Shown: positions 39,898 through 47,512 of the stretch, piece by piece
Layout: the number at the start of each line of letters is the position of its first letter
Numbering within the stretch: position 1 is the first letter of the stretch
Assembly: GCA_964496695.1 (NCBI GenBank)
Contig: CAZCBE010000013.1
Span: 1 to 64,000, forward strand
Length of the DNA: 64,000 nt
Reading direction: 5' to 3'
Source: SXTU01 sp964496695
Lineage (GTDB): Bacteria > Verrucomicrobiota > Verrucomicrobiia > Limisphaerales > SXTU01
The notes under the pieces: model-generated
What the model was told of the DNA's origin: nothing
Seen by the model: the letters and a program-made list of their open reading frames with translations, nothing else
The model's database searches: none
Made by a program: the position numbers and the translations under genes

Positions 39898-40772
39898 GGC
39901 TGCTTGGTGGGTTTGATTTGCTTCGCTTTCTTGGCGGACTGGGTCAAGGCCAGGTAATTCTCGTTCGTGACGACTTTGCGGCCGCTGCGCTTTTCCAACT
40001 CAAGCCGCGCATTGCCTGCCACCGTGCCGCCTTCGTGCGCGGCCTGCTTCGTCTGCGGCAGGCCCTGGGCATCTTTGTTCCGCGTGATCTCGGTCGTCGC
40101 CGCCTCGCCCAGCATCGAAAAGATGAGTTCAAGGTCAGTCATGTGATCACGGAGATTCTCGCGCTTGAGGCGCTTGAACTCGGCGTATTCGGAAGGCGTG
40201 AGGCCGAAGGTGGCCTTGGAAATCTCGGCGGTGAGGATGGCGTAATCGCGCTGCTCCTTCACACCGCGCTGCTTCCACTCGTCCGTCAGTTCGTCGCGGA
40301 CGGCGATGGAACGCATCCGCTTCTCAATCCAGTCGGCGGAGTAGCCCTTGGCCTGATAGAGTGCGCGGGTGCGCTTGGTGGCGAGTTCCGGGTCTTCGAT
40401 TTCCTGAATGCGTTCGTAGCCGACGCGCGCCAGCCACCGCTTGAACGGCTCGGCCTTGGGGCTGGGAATGCTCTGGATGAGGCGGAAGATGCCCTCGGTG
40501 TTCCAGCACTGGAGCAACTGGCGACCGCCGGGGGTTTCAAACTCCAGGCCAAGGGGGGGGACAAGTTGTCCCCCCCCCTTGAAAGCCTCGGACAATGGCC
40601 CATCGCGCTTGCGAAGCTTCTTGAGGTAGTCGGACTGGTTCACCGAATCCGTCATCGCTGCCACGATATCCGTGATGACGAACCACCACTCGCCGCCGTG
40701 AATGACCCGGCGGATTTCGCGCTTTTGGAACAACGCGATCCGGGCTTCAGGATTTGAGGCGCTCTCACTCAT
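39894..40772 (-). CDS. Bro-N domain protein (phage antirepressor-like)
   Basis: 292 residues. The N-terminal GGEWWFVITDIVAAMTDSVNQSDYLKKLRKRD and CWNTEGIFRLIQSIPSPKAEPFKRWLARVG are the BRO-N domain, which binds DNA in phage and viral regulators. The middle part (RSIAVRDELTDEWKQRGV... ILTAEISKATFGLT) is conserved in DinD-like chromosomal forms, ending with a Lys-rich tail. It is coupled by 4-bp overlaps on both sides (to the GH71/99-like gene and to the pyruvyl-transferase gene), so it is an operon member and not an inserted phage. Codons of about 65-74 lie on a perfect G8/C8 palindrome. Confidence 0.88.
   Translation of the reverse strand: MSESASNPEARIALFQKREIRRVIHGGEWWFVITDIVAAMTDSVNQSDYLKKLRKRDGPLSEAFKGGGQLVPPLGLEFETPGGRQLLQCWNTEGIFRLIQSIPSPKAEPFKRWLARVGYERIQEIEDPELATKRTRALYQAKGYSADWIEKRMRSIAVRDELTDEWKQRGVKEQRDYAILTAEISKATFGLTPSEYAEFKRLKRENLRDHMTDLELIFSMLGEAATTEITRNKDAQGLPQTKQAAHEGGTVAGNARLELEKRSGRKVVTNENYLALTQSAKKAKQIKPTKQP
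40551..40579. repeat. Perfect 29-bp G8/C8 palindrome inside the Bro-N gene
   Basis: Two 14-bp arms, 40551-40564 and 40566-40579, with one central G: a run of eight Gs then ACAA-G-TTGT and eight Cs. It encodes KGGGQLVPPL on the minus strand. Homopolymer runs of eight are prone to slippage. Confidence 0.9.
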
Positions 40773-42031
40773 GGCTTGAGCAAAGGCGGTTTCTCCGAGA
40801 TTGGCAACTCGCCGCGCAGCAGTTTGCCGCCGGCACCGGTGAGCCGGAGGTAGTAGTCACTGGGCAGGCCCTCGCAGGTGATGAACTTCGAGTCGCCGCC
40901 GATGGGCGCGTCGTTGGTGCATTTGAAGATGGCCGTGCCCTCGTCCACCTCGTCGAACATCGCCACATAGATCATCTGCGCTCCGGCACGCTTCGCGGCG
41001 ACGAACTGCGACCAGAGGAACTCGCCCTTCCGGCGCGGGATCGCATCGAGCGCGCCGCCGTGCATGTTGTGCCAACTGAAACCGGGGAAGACCACGGGCA
41101 GGTAATCGAGCTTCGCCTGCGCGCACCAGGCGAGGTCGGGCTGGAGCAACTTCTCGCCATGTCGCGCAGCCTCTGCCGGATCGCGGTAGCGGCCCACGGT
41201 CCAGGGACTCACAACGTCGGCGAGCTTTAGGATCTCGTGCAGCTCGGTGTCCTTGAGCGAGTCGTTTTTCAGCTCCCGCCAGTGAGTCGGCACGCCGAGC
41301 ATCACCGAGCAGCCGTCGCGCTTGAGGAACTCCACGAGCTGCCGGCACTCGGCGAGGGTGTATTTGCGATTGTCGTTGAAGCCGACGCCCCACACGGCCA
41401 CGAGCGGCCGGCCGCGATGCCGGAGATACGCCGCGCTGCCGGTCACGCGCTGCTCGGAGCGCAGCGCACGCCAGTCATCCATCACCTGCTGGATGCGATT
41501 AGTGCCAAGACCGCTGAGGTCATACATCACCGCGAAGGCCCGGCCGGAGCGTTCGGCTCCCGTGCGGCAGTGGGCGAGCACGGTGTTGTTGTGGCGGAGC
41601 ACCCGGGGATCGCGCAGGTCGGCGACGAACCGCTGCACGAATGCGCCGTCAATGCCGTAGTCCTGCATCCACTGGAAGTGCCGTAGGACCGTGGCTTCCT
41701 TGAACGAGCTGAACACCTCGGCGGCGCGGCCATCCGCGTGCTTGAACCCGGTGGCGAAGCGCTCGTCCGCGCCGAGTTCGGAGACATCGGGCCAGACATC
41801 GATCTTCGCGTTGCCCGGTGACATCGCTCCCCGGCCTTTCGTCCAGTGCACCCAGCCGCGCCCGACACCGTCACCTTCGCAGTTGAACCAGCCCTGGTAG
41901 CCGCACATCACCTTGCCGGTGAGGGTGGTCGTGTCCACCCGGGCGGACGGTGCAGCGGCCGGCGCGGCCAGCCCCAACACTGGGCAGCACAACGCAACGG
42001 CCAGCGCAAAGCAATGGCGACGACGGTTCAT
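40769..42031 (-). CDS. Secreted glycoside hydrolase family 71/99-like protein
   Basis: 420 residues with a Sec signal peptide (MNRRRHCFALAVALCCPVLGLAAPA). The opening VMCGYQGWFNCEGDGVGRGWVHW, FQWMQDYGIDGAFVQRF, FAVMYDLSG, DYLPVVFPGFSWHNM and FLWSQFVAAKRAGAQMIYVAMFDEVDEGTAIF are shared with the GH71/GH99-like family of (alpha/beta)8 barrels acting on alpha-glucans or mannans. The acidic residues of MFDEVDEG are candidate catalytic residues; I cannot confirm them. First gene of the operon with Bro-N and pyruvyl-transferase genes (4-bp overlap downstream). It begins 27 bp after cysD ends. Confidence 0.85.
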   Translation of the reverse strand: MNRRRHCFALAVALCCPVLGLAAPAAAPSARVDTTTLTGKVMCGYQGWFNCEGDGVGRGWVHWTKGRGAMSPGNAKIDVWPDVSELGADERFATGFKHADGRAAEVFSSFKEATVLRHFQWMQDYGIDGAFVQRFVADLRDPRVLRHNNTVLAHCRTGAERSGRAFAVMYDLSGLGTNRIQQVMDDWRALRSEQRVTGSAAYLRHRGRPLVAVWGVGFNDNRKYTLAECRQLVEFLKRDGCSVMLGVPTHWRELKNDSLKDTELHEILKLADVVSPWTVGRYRDPAEAARHGEKLLQPDLAWCAQAKLDYLPVVFPGFSWHNMHGGALDAIPRRKGEFLWSQFVAAKRAGAQMIYVAMFDEVDEGTAIFKCTNDAPIGGDSKFITCEGLPSDYYLRLTGAGGKLLRGELPISEKPPLLKP

Positions 42032-42058
42032 GGCGCGGCGGGGACGGGGCGCGCTCCG

Positions 42059-42997
42059 TCAGAAATAGCCGGCCTTCTTCCGGTCTTCCATCGCGGCCTC
42101 GCTGGCCTTGTCGTCGGCGCGGGTGCCTCGCTCGGTGACGCGGGCGGCGGCGATCTCGGTGATGATGTCGGCCACGCTTTCGGCGGGGCTTTCGATCATG
42201 CCGGTGCTGATCATGTCCGCAATGGTGCGCACGCGGACGACCATGGTCTGGCGCGGTTCCTTCGCGGTCGGGCGGGCACCCTCGTAGGGATCGAGCCGGG
42301 TCGGGTCGGTGTGCTCGGGCGGGATGGGCAGCCACTGGCCGCCGCGCCGGAAGCATTCGCGCGTATGGCTGAAGTAGATGCTCGGCACCTCCAGCTTCTC
42401 GCGCTGGATGTATTCCCACACGTCCATCTCGGTCCAGTTGGAGAGCGGGAAGACGCGCATGTTCTCGCCGGGATTGAGGCGGCCGTTGTAGAGGTGCCAG
42501 ATCTCGGGGCGCTGGTTCTTCGGGTCCCATTGGCCGAACACGTCGCGGAAGCTGAAGAAACGCTCCTTGGCGCGGGCCTTCTCCTCGTCGCGTCGCGCGC
42601 CGCCCACGCAGCAGTCGAAGCGGTATTCCTCGATGGCGCCGAGGAGCGCGGGAATCTGGAGGCGGTTGCGGCTCACCTCGCCCTTGGTGAGGACGGCGGT
42701 GCCGGCAGCGATGGCATCCTCCACGGTGCGGACGATGAGCTTCGCGCCGAGCTGCTTCGCACGGCGGTCGCGGAACTCAAGGAGTTCCGGGAACTCATGG
42801 CCGGTCTCGACGTTGAGGAACGGCATGGGAATGTCGGCCGGGCGGAAGGCCTTCTCGGCGAGGCGCAGGATGCAGATGGAATCCTTGCCGCCGGAGAAGA
42901 GGAGCGCCGGCCGGTCGAATTCCGCCGCAACTTCGCGCAGAACGTGGATGGCCTCGGTTTCGAGGTATTGGAGATGATCGAGGTGGTAGGAGGACAT
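42059..42997 (-). CDS. cysD: Sulfate adenylyltransferase subunit 2
   Basis: 312 residues. FSGGKDSICILRLAEKAF is the PP-loop that binds ATP. VGGARRDEEKARAKERFFSFRD and WDPKNQRPEIW are typical of CysD, as is the C-terminal KAGYF. With CysN it makes APS from sulfate and ATP. The length is close to the usual 302. It is followed downstream by unrelated genes instead of cysN, and preceded by a four-helix-bundle gene and then cysH, all on the minus strand. Confidence 0.95.
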   Translation of the reverse strand: MSSYHLDHLQYLETEAIHVLREVAAEFDRPALLFSGGKDSICILRLAEKAFRPADIPMPFLNVETGHEFPELLEFRDRRAKQLGAKLIVRTVEDAIAAGTAVLTKGEVSRNRLQIPALLGAIEEYRFDCCVGGARRDEEKARAKERFFSFRDVFGQWDPKNQRPEIWHLYNGRLNPGENMRVFPLSNWTEMDVWEYIQREKLEVPSIYFSHTRECFRRGGQWLPIPPEHTDPTRLDPYEGARPTAKEPRQTMVVRVRTIADMISTGMIESPAESVADIITEIAAARVTERGTRADDKASEAAMEDRKKAGYF

Positions 42998-43033
42998 GGA
43001 AGGGGATGGGGTCTGGCGTCTGGGGGATGGGGT

Positions 43034-43396
43034 TCAGTTTCGGTCGCCTTGGGAGCGGATGAGGCCGCTGATGAGTTTGCCGGTCTGGATGCAGAGGGAA
43101 AGCAGGTGCTCTTGCTCGGGCAGGGTTACGAATTTGTTATCGAGCAGGACGTAGCTCATGGAACGGACTTCACCACACGAACGGCGGGCGTAGTTGTAAG
43201 CCTGGCGCTTCTCGGCGAGATGCAGGGATTCCCAGCCTTCGGCGAGGTTGTTCATCACGGATACTGCGGCACGCTGAAGCTGGTCGCGCAGGCCAAAGTC
43301 CCTCGCCAGCGGTTCGCGGCGGCAAAGGGAATAGACTTGGTTGGTCAGCACACGCGCTGACTTCCACGCTTCCGAATTTTCAAACGGTTCGCCCAT
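43034..43396 (-). CDS. Four-helix-bundle protein (23S rRNA intervening-sequence type)
   Basis: 120 residues. SEAWKSARVLTNQVYSL, the RDQLQRAAVSVMNNLAEGW segment and LLDNKFVTLPEQEHLLSLC are the marks of the small four-helix-bundle family first noted in 23S rRNA intervening sequences and later found free in many genomes. Function unknown; it probably forms pentamers. It is inserted between cysD and cysH and flanked by GGGGTCTGG-type repeats (see 43402-43487), which suggests it travelled with mobile DNA. Confidence 0.88.
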   Translation of the reverse strand: MGEPFENSEAWKSARVLTNQVYSLCRREPLARDFGLRDQLQRAAVSVMNNLAEGWESLHLAEKRQAYNYARRSCGEVRSMSYVLLDNKFVTLPEQEHLLSLCIQTGKLISGLIRSQGDRN

Positions 43397-43401
43397 GTGT
43401 T

Positions 43402-43487
43402 ATGGGGTCTAGGGTCTGGGATTTTGGGTCTTGGGCTTCGGCTCACGGAGGCATCTGGCTTCCCAGACGCCAGACGCTAGACCCCAT
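43402..43487. repeat. Inverted repeat between cysH and the four-helix-bundle gene
   Basis: Arms at 43402-43421 and 43461-43487 (ATGGGGTCTAGGGTCTGGGA against a longer AGACGCTAGACCCCAT arm). Related GGGGTCTGGCGTCTGGGG sequence occurs at about 43005-43030, so the gene is bracketed by the same unit. Confidence 0.75.
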
Positions 43488-44151
43488 CCCCCTTGGCGAC
43501 TGCTTTTCCGCCCCAGGCCGCATGGAGACCGCACTCACGCTTCTCATCCGCCTTTGCAGGGTCGAAGTAGTCCCATTCGTTCGGAAGGTTGTGCTGTTTC
43601 AGATAGGCTTCCATCTCGGCGTCGGACCAGTGGAAGACGGGGCTGACTTTGAGGGAGTTGAAGTTGCCGTCGGGGCTGACGATGTCCAGGCCGGCGCGGT
43701 TGGGGTTCTGGACTTTGCGGAGCGCGGTGAGCCAGACGGTGGGGGCGAGTTCCCTCATGCCGCGCTGGAAGGGCTCCAGCTTCATCACAGTGCTGAAGGC
43801 CTTGATGCGCTCCTCGTTCTCCGGCGTCGGCTCGGGCATGCCGCCGTGGACGGCGTCGTAGTGGGCGGCGGTGAGCCGGGGCAAGTAGGCCTTGATGTTG
43901 AGCTTTAGCTGGGCCTTGAGCGCCTCGGCGTGCAGGTAGGTGGCGGGGCGGTTGTAACCGTGGTCCACCCAGAGCACCGGGATGTCCGGCTGCACCTGCG
44001 TAACGAGGTGGAGGATGACGGCCTCGTAGGGGCGATAGTTCGTCGAGACGATGGCGCGGCCACCGGCCTGGGCGATGGCCCACTTCACGACGTCGAGGGC
44101 GGATTTGTTCCTAAGTTCGGCGTTGGCTTGGGTGATTTGGTCGGGGGTCAT
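43477..44151 (-). CDS. cysH: Phosphoadenylylsulfate reductase
   Basis: 224 residues. IVSTNYRPYEAVILHLVTQVQPDIPVLWVDHGYNRPATYLHAEAL is the PP-loop-derived nucleotide-binding region, and the C-terminal KRECGLH holds the catalytic cysteine (C207). The paired CC...CC cysteines for the [4Fe-4S] cluster of APS-type enzymes are absent, so it should use PAPS with thioredoxin, giving sulfite. The ATG at 44151 is preferred; it lies 11 bp after the stop of a nucleotidyltransferase gene. A second copy of the first 28 codons exists at 44796-44879. Confidence 0.93.
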   Translation of the reverse strand: MTPDQITQANAELRNKSALDVVKWAIAQAGGRAIVSTNYRPYEAVILHLVTQVQPDIPVLWVDHGYNRPATYLHAEALKAQLKLNIKAYLPRLTAAHYDAVHGGMPEPTPENEERIKAFSTVMKLEPFQRGMRELAPTVWLTALRKVQNPNRAGLDIVSPDGNFNSLKVSPVFHWSDAEMEAYLKQHNLPNEWDYFDPAKADEKRECGLHAAWGGKAVAKGDGV

Positions 44152-44162
44152 GGGATTGAAAA

Positions 44163-44612
44163 TCAAAGTTGGCTCAAATCGGCGAGATCCTTCGGACGGG
44201 CGCTGGCCTGCTTGTTCAGCTTCAAATCAACCAGGCTGAGCATGTGGACCGGCACGCCATCGTAGTCAGTCTCAATGCGCCGCCCCCAAGCCAAGACGAA
44301 GTCACCGCCGGAAATTCGGTTCAACACTTCGATCAGGTGCGGACGCGCGCCAAAGTGGGTGACGACTTCAGGATCGAGCAGTTGAGCCGTGGTCAAACCG
44401 GCCATCTCATCGCTGAAAAACTTGCGGATGGCGGCCACCGCCCGATCCGCGTTTTCGGGCGTCCGGTTGATCCAGACATCCATGTCCGAGGTGACACGGG
44501 GGTAGCCGTGAAAGGAGACCGCGTGACCGCCGATGAGCAGATACTCAACCCCAGCGGCGTTGAGACACGCGAGGAACTCGCGGAAGTCGGGCGGCAGATG
44601 CCTCGGGTCCAT
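44163..44612 (-). CDS. DUF6036-type nucleotidyltransferase
   Basis: 149 residues. FLACLNAAGVEYLLIGGHAVSFHGYPRVTSDMDVWINRTPEN is the minimal nucleotidyltransferase core: GGHAV followed by the D-x-D pair (DMD) that binds metal. The rest (PHLIEVLNRISGGDF, the VHMLSLVDLKLNKQASARPKDLADL end) matches the DUF6036 group, near the AbiEii/MNT type of toxins or antitoxins. It overlaps the upstream 68-residue gene by 68 bp. The pair lies between the true cysH start and a duplicated cysH 5' end. Confidence 0.87.
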   Translation of the reverse strand: MDPRHLPPDFREFLACLNAAGVEYLLIGGHAVSFHGYPRVTSDMDVWINRTPENADRAVAAIRKFFSDEMAGLTTAQLLDPEVVTHFGARPHLIEVLNRISGGDFVLAWGRRIETDYDGVPVHMLSLVDLKLNKQASARPKDLADLSQL

Positions 44613-44751
44613 AGTTCAGTTCGCGCAGGTATTCGAGATGCCAGAGGCGTTCCTGAGGCGTGCGGGAATGCCAGAACTCGCGCTCCTTCGCGTCGGCCTC
44701 CGCGAAGCCTCGTGAGAAGGAAACCATGGGTTTGATACGGCGTTCAGCCAT
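44545..44751 (-). CDS. Small protein paired with the nucleotidyltransferase
   Basis: 68 residues, with a RTPQERLWHLEYLRELNYGP segment. I recall this pattern in small proteins encoded directly upstream of DUF6036-type nucleotidyltransferases, which suggests a partner or toxin-antitoxin-like module. Translation overlaps the nucleotidyltransferase start by 68 bp in another frame. Function unknown. Confidence 0.78.
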   Translation of the reverse strand: MAERRIKPMVSFSRGFAEADAKEREFWHSRTPQERLWHLEYLRELNYGPEASAARLPRVPRVSQRRWG

Positions 44752-44795
44752 GCAGGAAATGTGGCCACAAATGGGAAAGAATTCAATCCGTAAAC

Positions 44796-44879
44796 TTGCC
44801 CAACTGCCTCTCCGATGGTGTCGAGGGCCGACTGGTGGCGGAGAGTGGCGTTCGCCTGAGTGATTTGGTCGGGGGTCAT
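44796..44879 (-). pseudogene. cysH: Truncated duplicate of the cysH 5' end
   Basis: The first 28 codons read MTPDQITQANATLRHQSALD and then diverge; they match the intact cysH start MTPDQITQANAELRNKSALD with few changes. The homology stops near 44796 and the frame continues into unrelated sequence. DNA at 44811-44879 and 44083-44151 aligns closely. It marks the left edge of the nucleotidyltransferase insertion. Confidence 0.87.
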
Positions 44880-44898
44880 TTAGCGAAACTCGGTAAAA

Positions 44899-45642
44899 TC
44901 AATTCCAACTGCCTTCCGCAAAGGCGTCTTTTGCACCATTGAAGGTATGCCGAAGAAATGGGTGCTCCTCCAATTCGCTGTCGGCGATTACTAACTGCCC
45001 ACTTCGCTGGAGGATGAGACGGCTCGTGGAGTCCGGCAAAGGGTGACTGCTTACGAAGTAGAAGAAAATGAATCCCGAAAACACGAAACGGATGCATCTG
45101 TGGCCACTGACTCGTGAAGGCGTAGGCTCAACAAAAAAATCGCGGAATACATCACCGTCGAATTTGAGGGAGCAAACGAAACACGCATACTCATCAGGGG
45201 AGCCTGGCGTGTCCGACATCAACAGCAGCCTAATCTTCTCCTCGTGCGGCCCCAAGTCTACGTGCCGAAAGAATCCGTGAGTTGCAGCGGCGGCTCTCCA
45301 GAGAACCGATAGTAAGAAGAGCTTCATGCGAGCGTAGTCAAGGCCAGTAATTACAATCGCATTCGCGCGCCCCTGAGACTGAGGGGTTGGGAGAGGTCTG
45401 CCAAAAAAATCGTTGCTCGCATAGTGCTCAAGTTTGGAGAACTTTAATTCGCAGTTCGCACACATCAGTGGCTCACGGAATCCCTTTTGCTCCCATTCCC
45501 AAGCGCGCTCCGTAATTTGTGCGCTCCGAAAGCGGTGCTTTGCGTCGTAAAGGGGCCTGTAGATGAATTCTGGAATTATGTGAGAATTCATCAACTTGGC
45601 TGGTGTCTGGCAAAGCCGACAATATGTCTGTGGCGCACTCAC
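44899..45642 (-). CDS. HNH-like Cys/His protein of unknown function
   Basis: 247 residues, GTG start. CRLCQTPAKLMNSHIIPEFIYRPL and LMCANCELKFSKLEHYA give a CxxC...SHIIPE...CxxCE arrangement, which resembles zinc-binding HNH nuclease cores and may be a divergent one. The C-terminal 150 residues are hydrophobic and beta-rich and unrecognised. Base composition is lower in GC than the flanking cys genes, so it was probably inserted. It separates cysI from the cysH remnant. Confidence 0.75.
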   Translation of the reverse strand: MSAPQTYCRLCQTPAKLMNSHIIPEFIYRPLYDAKHRFRSAQITERAWEWEQKGFREPLMCANCELKFSKLEHYASNDFFGRPLPTPQSQGRANAIVITGLDYARMKLFLLSVLWRAAAATHGFFRHVDLGPHEEKIRLLLMSDTPGSPDEYACFVCSLKFDGDVFRDFFVEPTPSRVSGHRCIRFVFSGFIFFYFVSSHPLPDSTSRLILQRSGQLVIADSELEEHPFLRHTFNGAKDAFAEGSWN

Positions 45643-45655
45643 CCGTGGCAGCCCC

Positions 45656-47341
45656 TCAATTCGTCGCAGGAACCTGCTCCTTCAACACCACGCGATCACA
45701 CCAGTCACCAAAGCGCTCGCTCGCGCTGCGCTCCTTCGCGAAGCGCGCGAGGAGGGGGCGGAGTTCGGTCTCGATCTCGGGGTCTTTCACCACGTCCTTG
45801 AAGAGCGTGTTGAGACGGGTGCCGGCGGCGTTGCCGCCGAGCCAGAGCTGGTAGCGGCCGGGGGCCTTGCCCACGAAGGCAATCTCCGCCATGTAGGGAC
45901 GCGCGCAACCGTTCGGGCAGCCGGTCGAGCGGATGATGATCTCCTCGCTGCCGAGGCCGAGGTCGCCGCAAAGTTTTTCGACGCGGTCCACGAGGCCGGG
46001 GAGCATGCGCTCGGACTCGGCCAGCGCGAGGCCGCAGGTGGGCAGCGCGGGGCAGGCCATCGAGTTGCCGTGGAGCAGGCTGGCCTGGTTTTCAGTGCGG
46101 ACGCCGTGCTCCGCGAAGAGCGCGGTGATGGCCGCCTGATCGGCATCACTCACGTTGGCGAGGATGACGTTCTGGTTGCCGGTGAGGCGGAACTCGATGC
46201 CGGAAAACTTCTCAGCGATGCGGCGCAGGGCGGTCTTCTGGCGCACCTTGTCGGTATCCTTGATGCGGCCCGTCTCGACGAAGAGCGTGAGGAAATTCGT
46301 GCCGTCCAGCGCCTTTTGCCAGCCGTAGGTGTCGTTGGAGGAAGTGAACTTGTAGGCACGGGCGGGCCCGAGCTTGAAGCCGGCGCGCTGTTCGATCTCC
46401 GCGCGGACGAAGTCCACGCCCTTCTCGGCCACCACGTATTTGAGACGGGCGTGCTTGCGGTCGGTGCGATCGCCGAAGTCGCGGTGGACGGTGAGGACGG
46501 CCTTGGCCACTTCAACCACCTGTTCCGACGTGACGAAGCCCATCACGTCCGCCAGGCGCGGGTAGGTGGTGCTCTGGCCGTGGCTGCGGCCCATGCCGCC
46601 GCCAACGGTGAGGTTGTAGCCGACGAGCTGGCCGTTCTCGACGATGGCGATGAAGCCGAGGTCGTTGGTGAGGACGTCCATGTCGTTCACCGGCGGCATG
46701 ACGAAGGCGGTCTTGAACTTGCGCGGCAGGTAGGTCTTGCCGTAGAGCGGGTCCACGAAGTCCTTGTTCGCCGGGTCATCCAGACTGAGCTGCACGCCGT
46801 CAATCCAGATGGCGTGGTAGGCCGTCGTCTTGGGCGCGAGTGCGGCGACCACGCGATGCACGTCGGCGACCATCGTGGCGCGGGCGGTGGTCTGCACGGG
46901 CGTCGGCGCGGCCATGACATTGCGGTTCACGTCACCGCAGGCGGCGAGCGTGGAGAGCAGGGAATCGTTGATCTTCTTGATGAGCGGCCCGAGGCCGGAC
47001 ATCACGACACCGTGGAACTGGATGCTCTGCCGCGTGGTGATGCGCAGGGTGTTGTTCCCGTAGGTCGTGGCGAGGTCATCAAAAGTGATCCACTGCGCGG
47101 GGGTCATGATGCCGCCGGGGATGCGCCCGCGGATCATCATGATGAACTTCTTCTGCGTCTTGCGCAGGTCGCGGTCATCCTGCTGGTAGATGCCGTGGAA
47201 CTTGATGAACTGCTGATCGTCAGCGGAAAACTGGTCGGTGCCGGAGGCGACCGTGGCCGCGATGTTGCCGGCCAAAGTGGGAATGGCGTCCTTGATGACC
47301 TCGTTGTGGGTCACCTTTGCCGTCGGTTCTGTGGTAATCAT
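45656..47341 (-). CDS. cysI: Sulfite reductase hemoprotein (assimilatory)
   Basis: 561 residues. The siroheme-[4Fe-4S] ligands are C430 and C436 (SMACPALPTCGLA) and C475 and C479 (STGCPNGCARP), a CX5C...CX3C pattern. The N-terminal half has the GVYQQ-like FHGIYQQDDRDLRK and the RITTRQSIQFHGV segment of the sulfite/nitrite reductase family. It reduces sulfite to sulfide with six electrons. No CysJ flavoprotein gene is in view, so a ferredoxin or other donor may be used. The start at 47341 lies about 15 nt downstream of a good promoter. Confidence 0.93.
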   Translation of the reverse strand: MITTEPTAKVTHNEVIKDAIPTLAGNIAATVASGTDQFSADDQQFIKFHGIYQQDDRDLRKTQKKFIMMIRGRIPGGIMTPAQWITFDDLATTYGNNTLRITTRQSIQFHGVVMSGLGPLIKKINDSLLSTLAACGDVNRNVMAAPTPVQTTARATMVADVHRVVAALAPKTTAYHAIWIDGVQLSLDDPANKDFVDPLYGKTYLPRKFKTAFVMPPVNDMDVLTNDLGFIAIVENGQLVGYNLTVGGGMGRSHGQSTTYPRLADVMGFVTSEQVVEVAKAVLTVHRDFGDRTDRKHARLKYVVAEKGVDFVRAEIEQRAGFKLGPARAYKFTSSNDTYGWQKALDGTNFLTLFVETGRIKDTDKVRQKTALRRIAEKFSGIEFRLTGNQNVILANVSDADQAAITALFAEHGVRTENQASLLHGNSMACPALPTCGLALAESERMLPGLVDRVEKLCGDLGLGSEEIIIRSTGCPNGCARPYMAEIAFVGKAPGRYQLWLGGNAAGTRLNTLFKDVVKDPEIETELRPLLARFAKERSASERFGDWCDRVVLKEQVPATN

Positions 47342-47363
47342 AAGTGAACTAATGACCTTACAA

Positions 47364-47391
47364 TTGTTACTCGCATTCGCCGCATTGTCAA
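47364..47391 (-). promoter_or_regulatory. Probable promoter for cysI
   Basis: On the minus strand TTGACA (complement of 47386-47391) and TAACAA (complement of 47364-47369) are separated by 16 bp. The predicted transcript starts a few bases downstream, leaving a leader of about 15 nt before the ATG at 47341. No palindromic CysB-type site was identified. Confidence 0.65.
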
Positions 47392-47512
47392 AAGCATTGT
47401 TTTACCGGCTGAACCGGCTGAACGCCACAGGATTTCTTGCTGTTTGGCAGCGCAAAAGCCGATTTCAGCGCTTGCCGCCCTACGGGAGATTCCCTAGCGT
47501 CGCCGAAAACCT

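Noticed and set aside
39894..40772. Prophage remnant suggested by the Bro-N protein
   Set aside because: No other phage gene is nearby and the gene is translationally coupled to both neighbours.
44616..44879. 87-codon gene starting like cysH
   Set aside because: Only the first 28 codons match cysH; the remainder reads through unrelated DNA overlapping the small protein gene, so it is a truncated duplicate.
47342..47512. Riboswitch or long regulatory leader upstream of cysI
   Set aside because: The predicted transcript leader is only about 15 nt, and no SAM-riboswitch-like fold was recognised.
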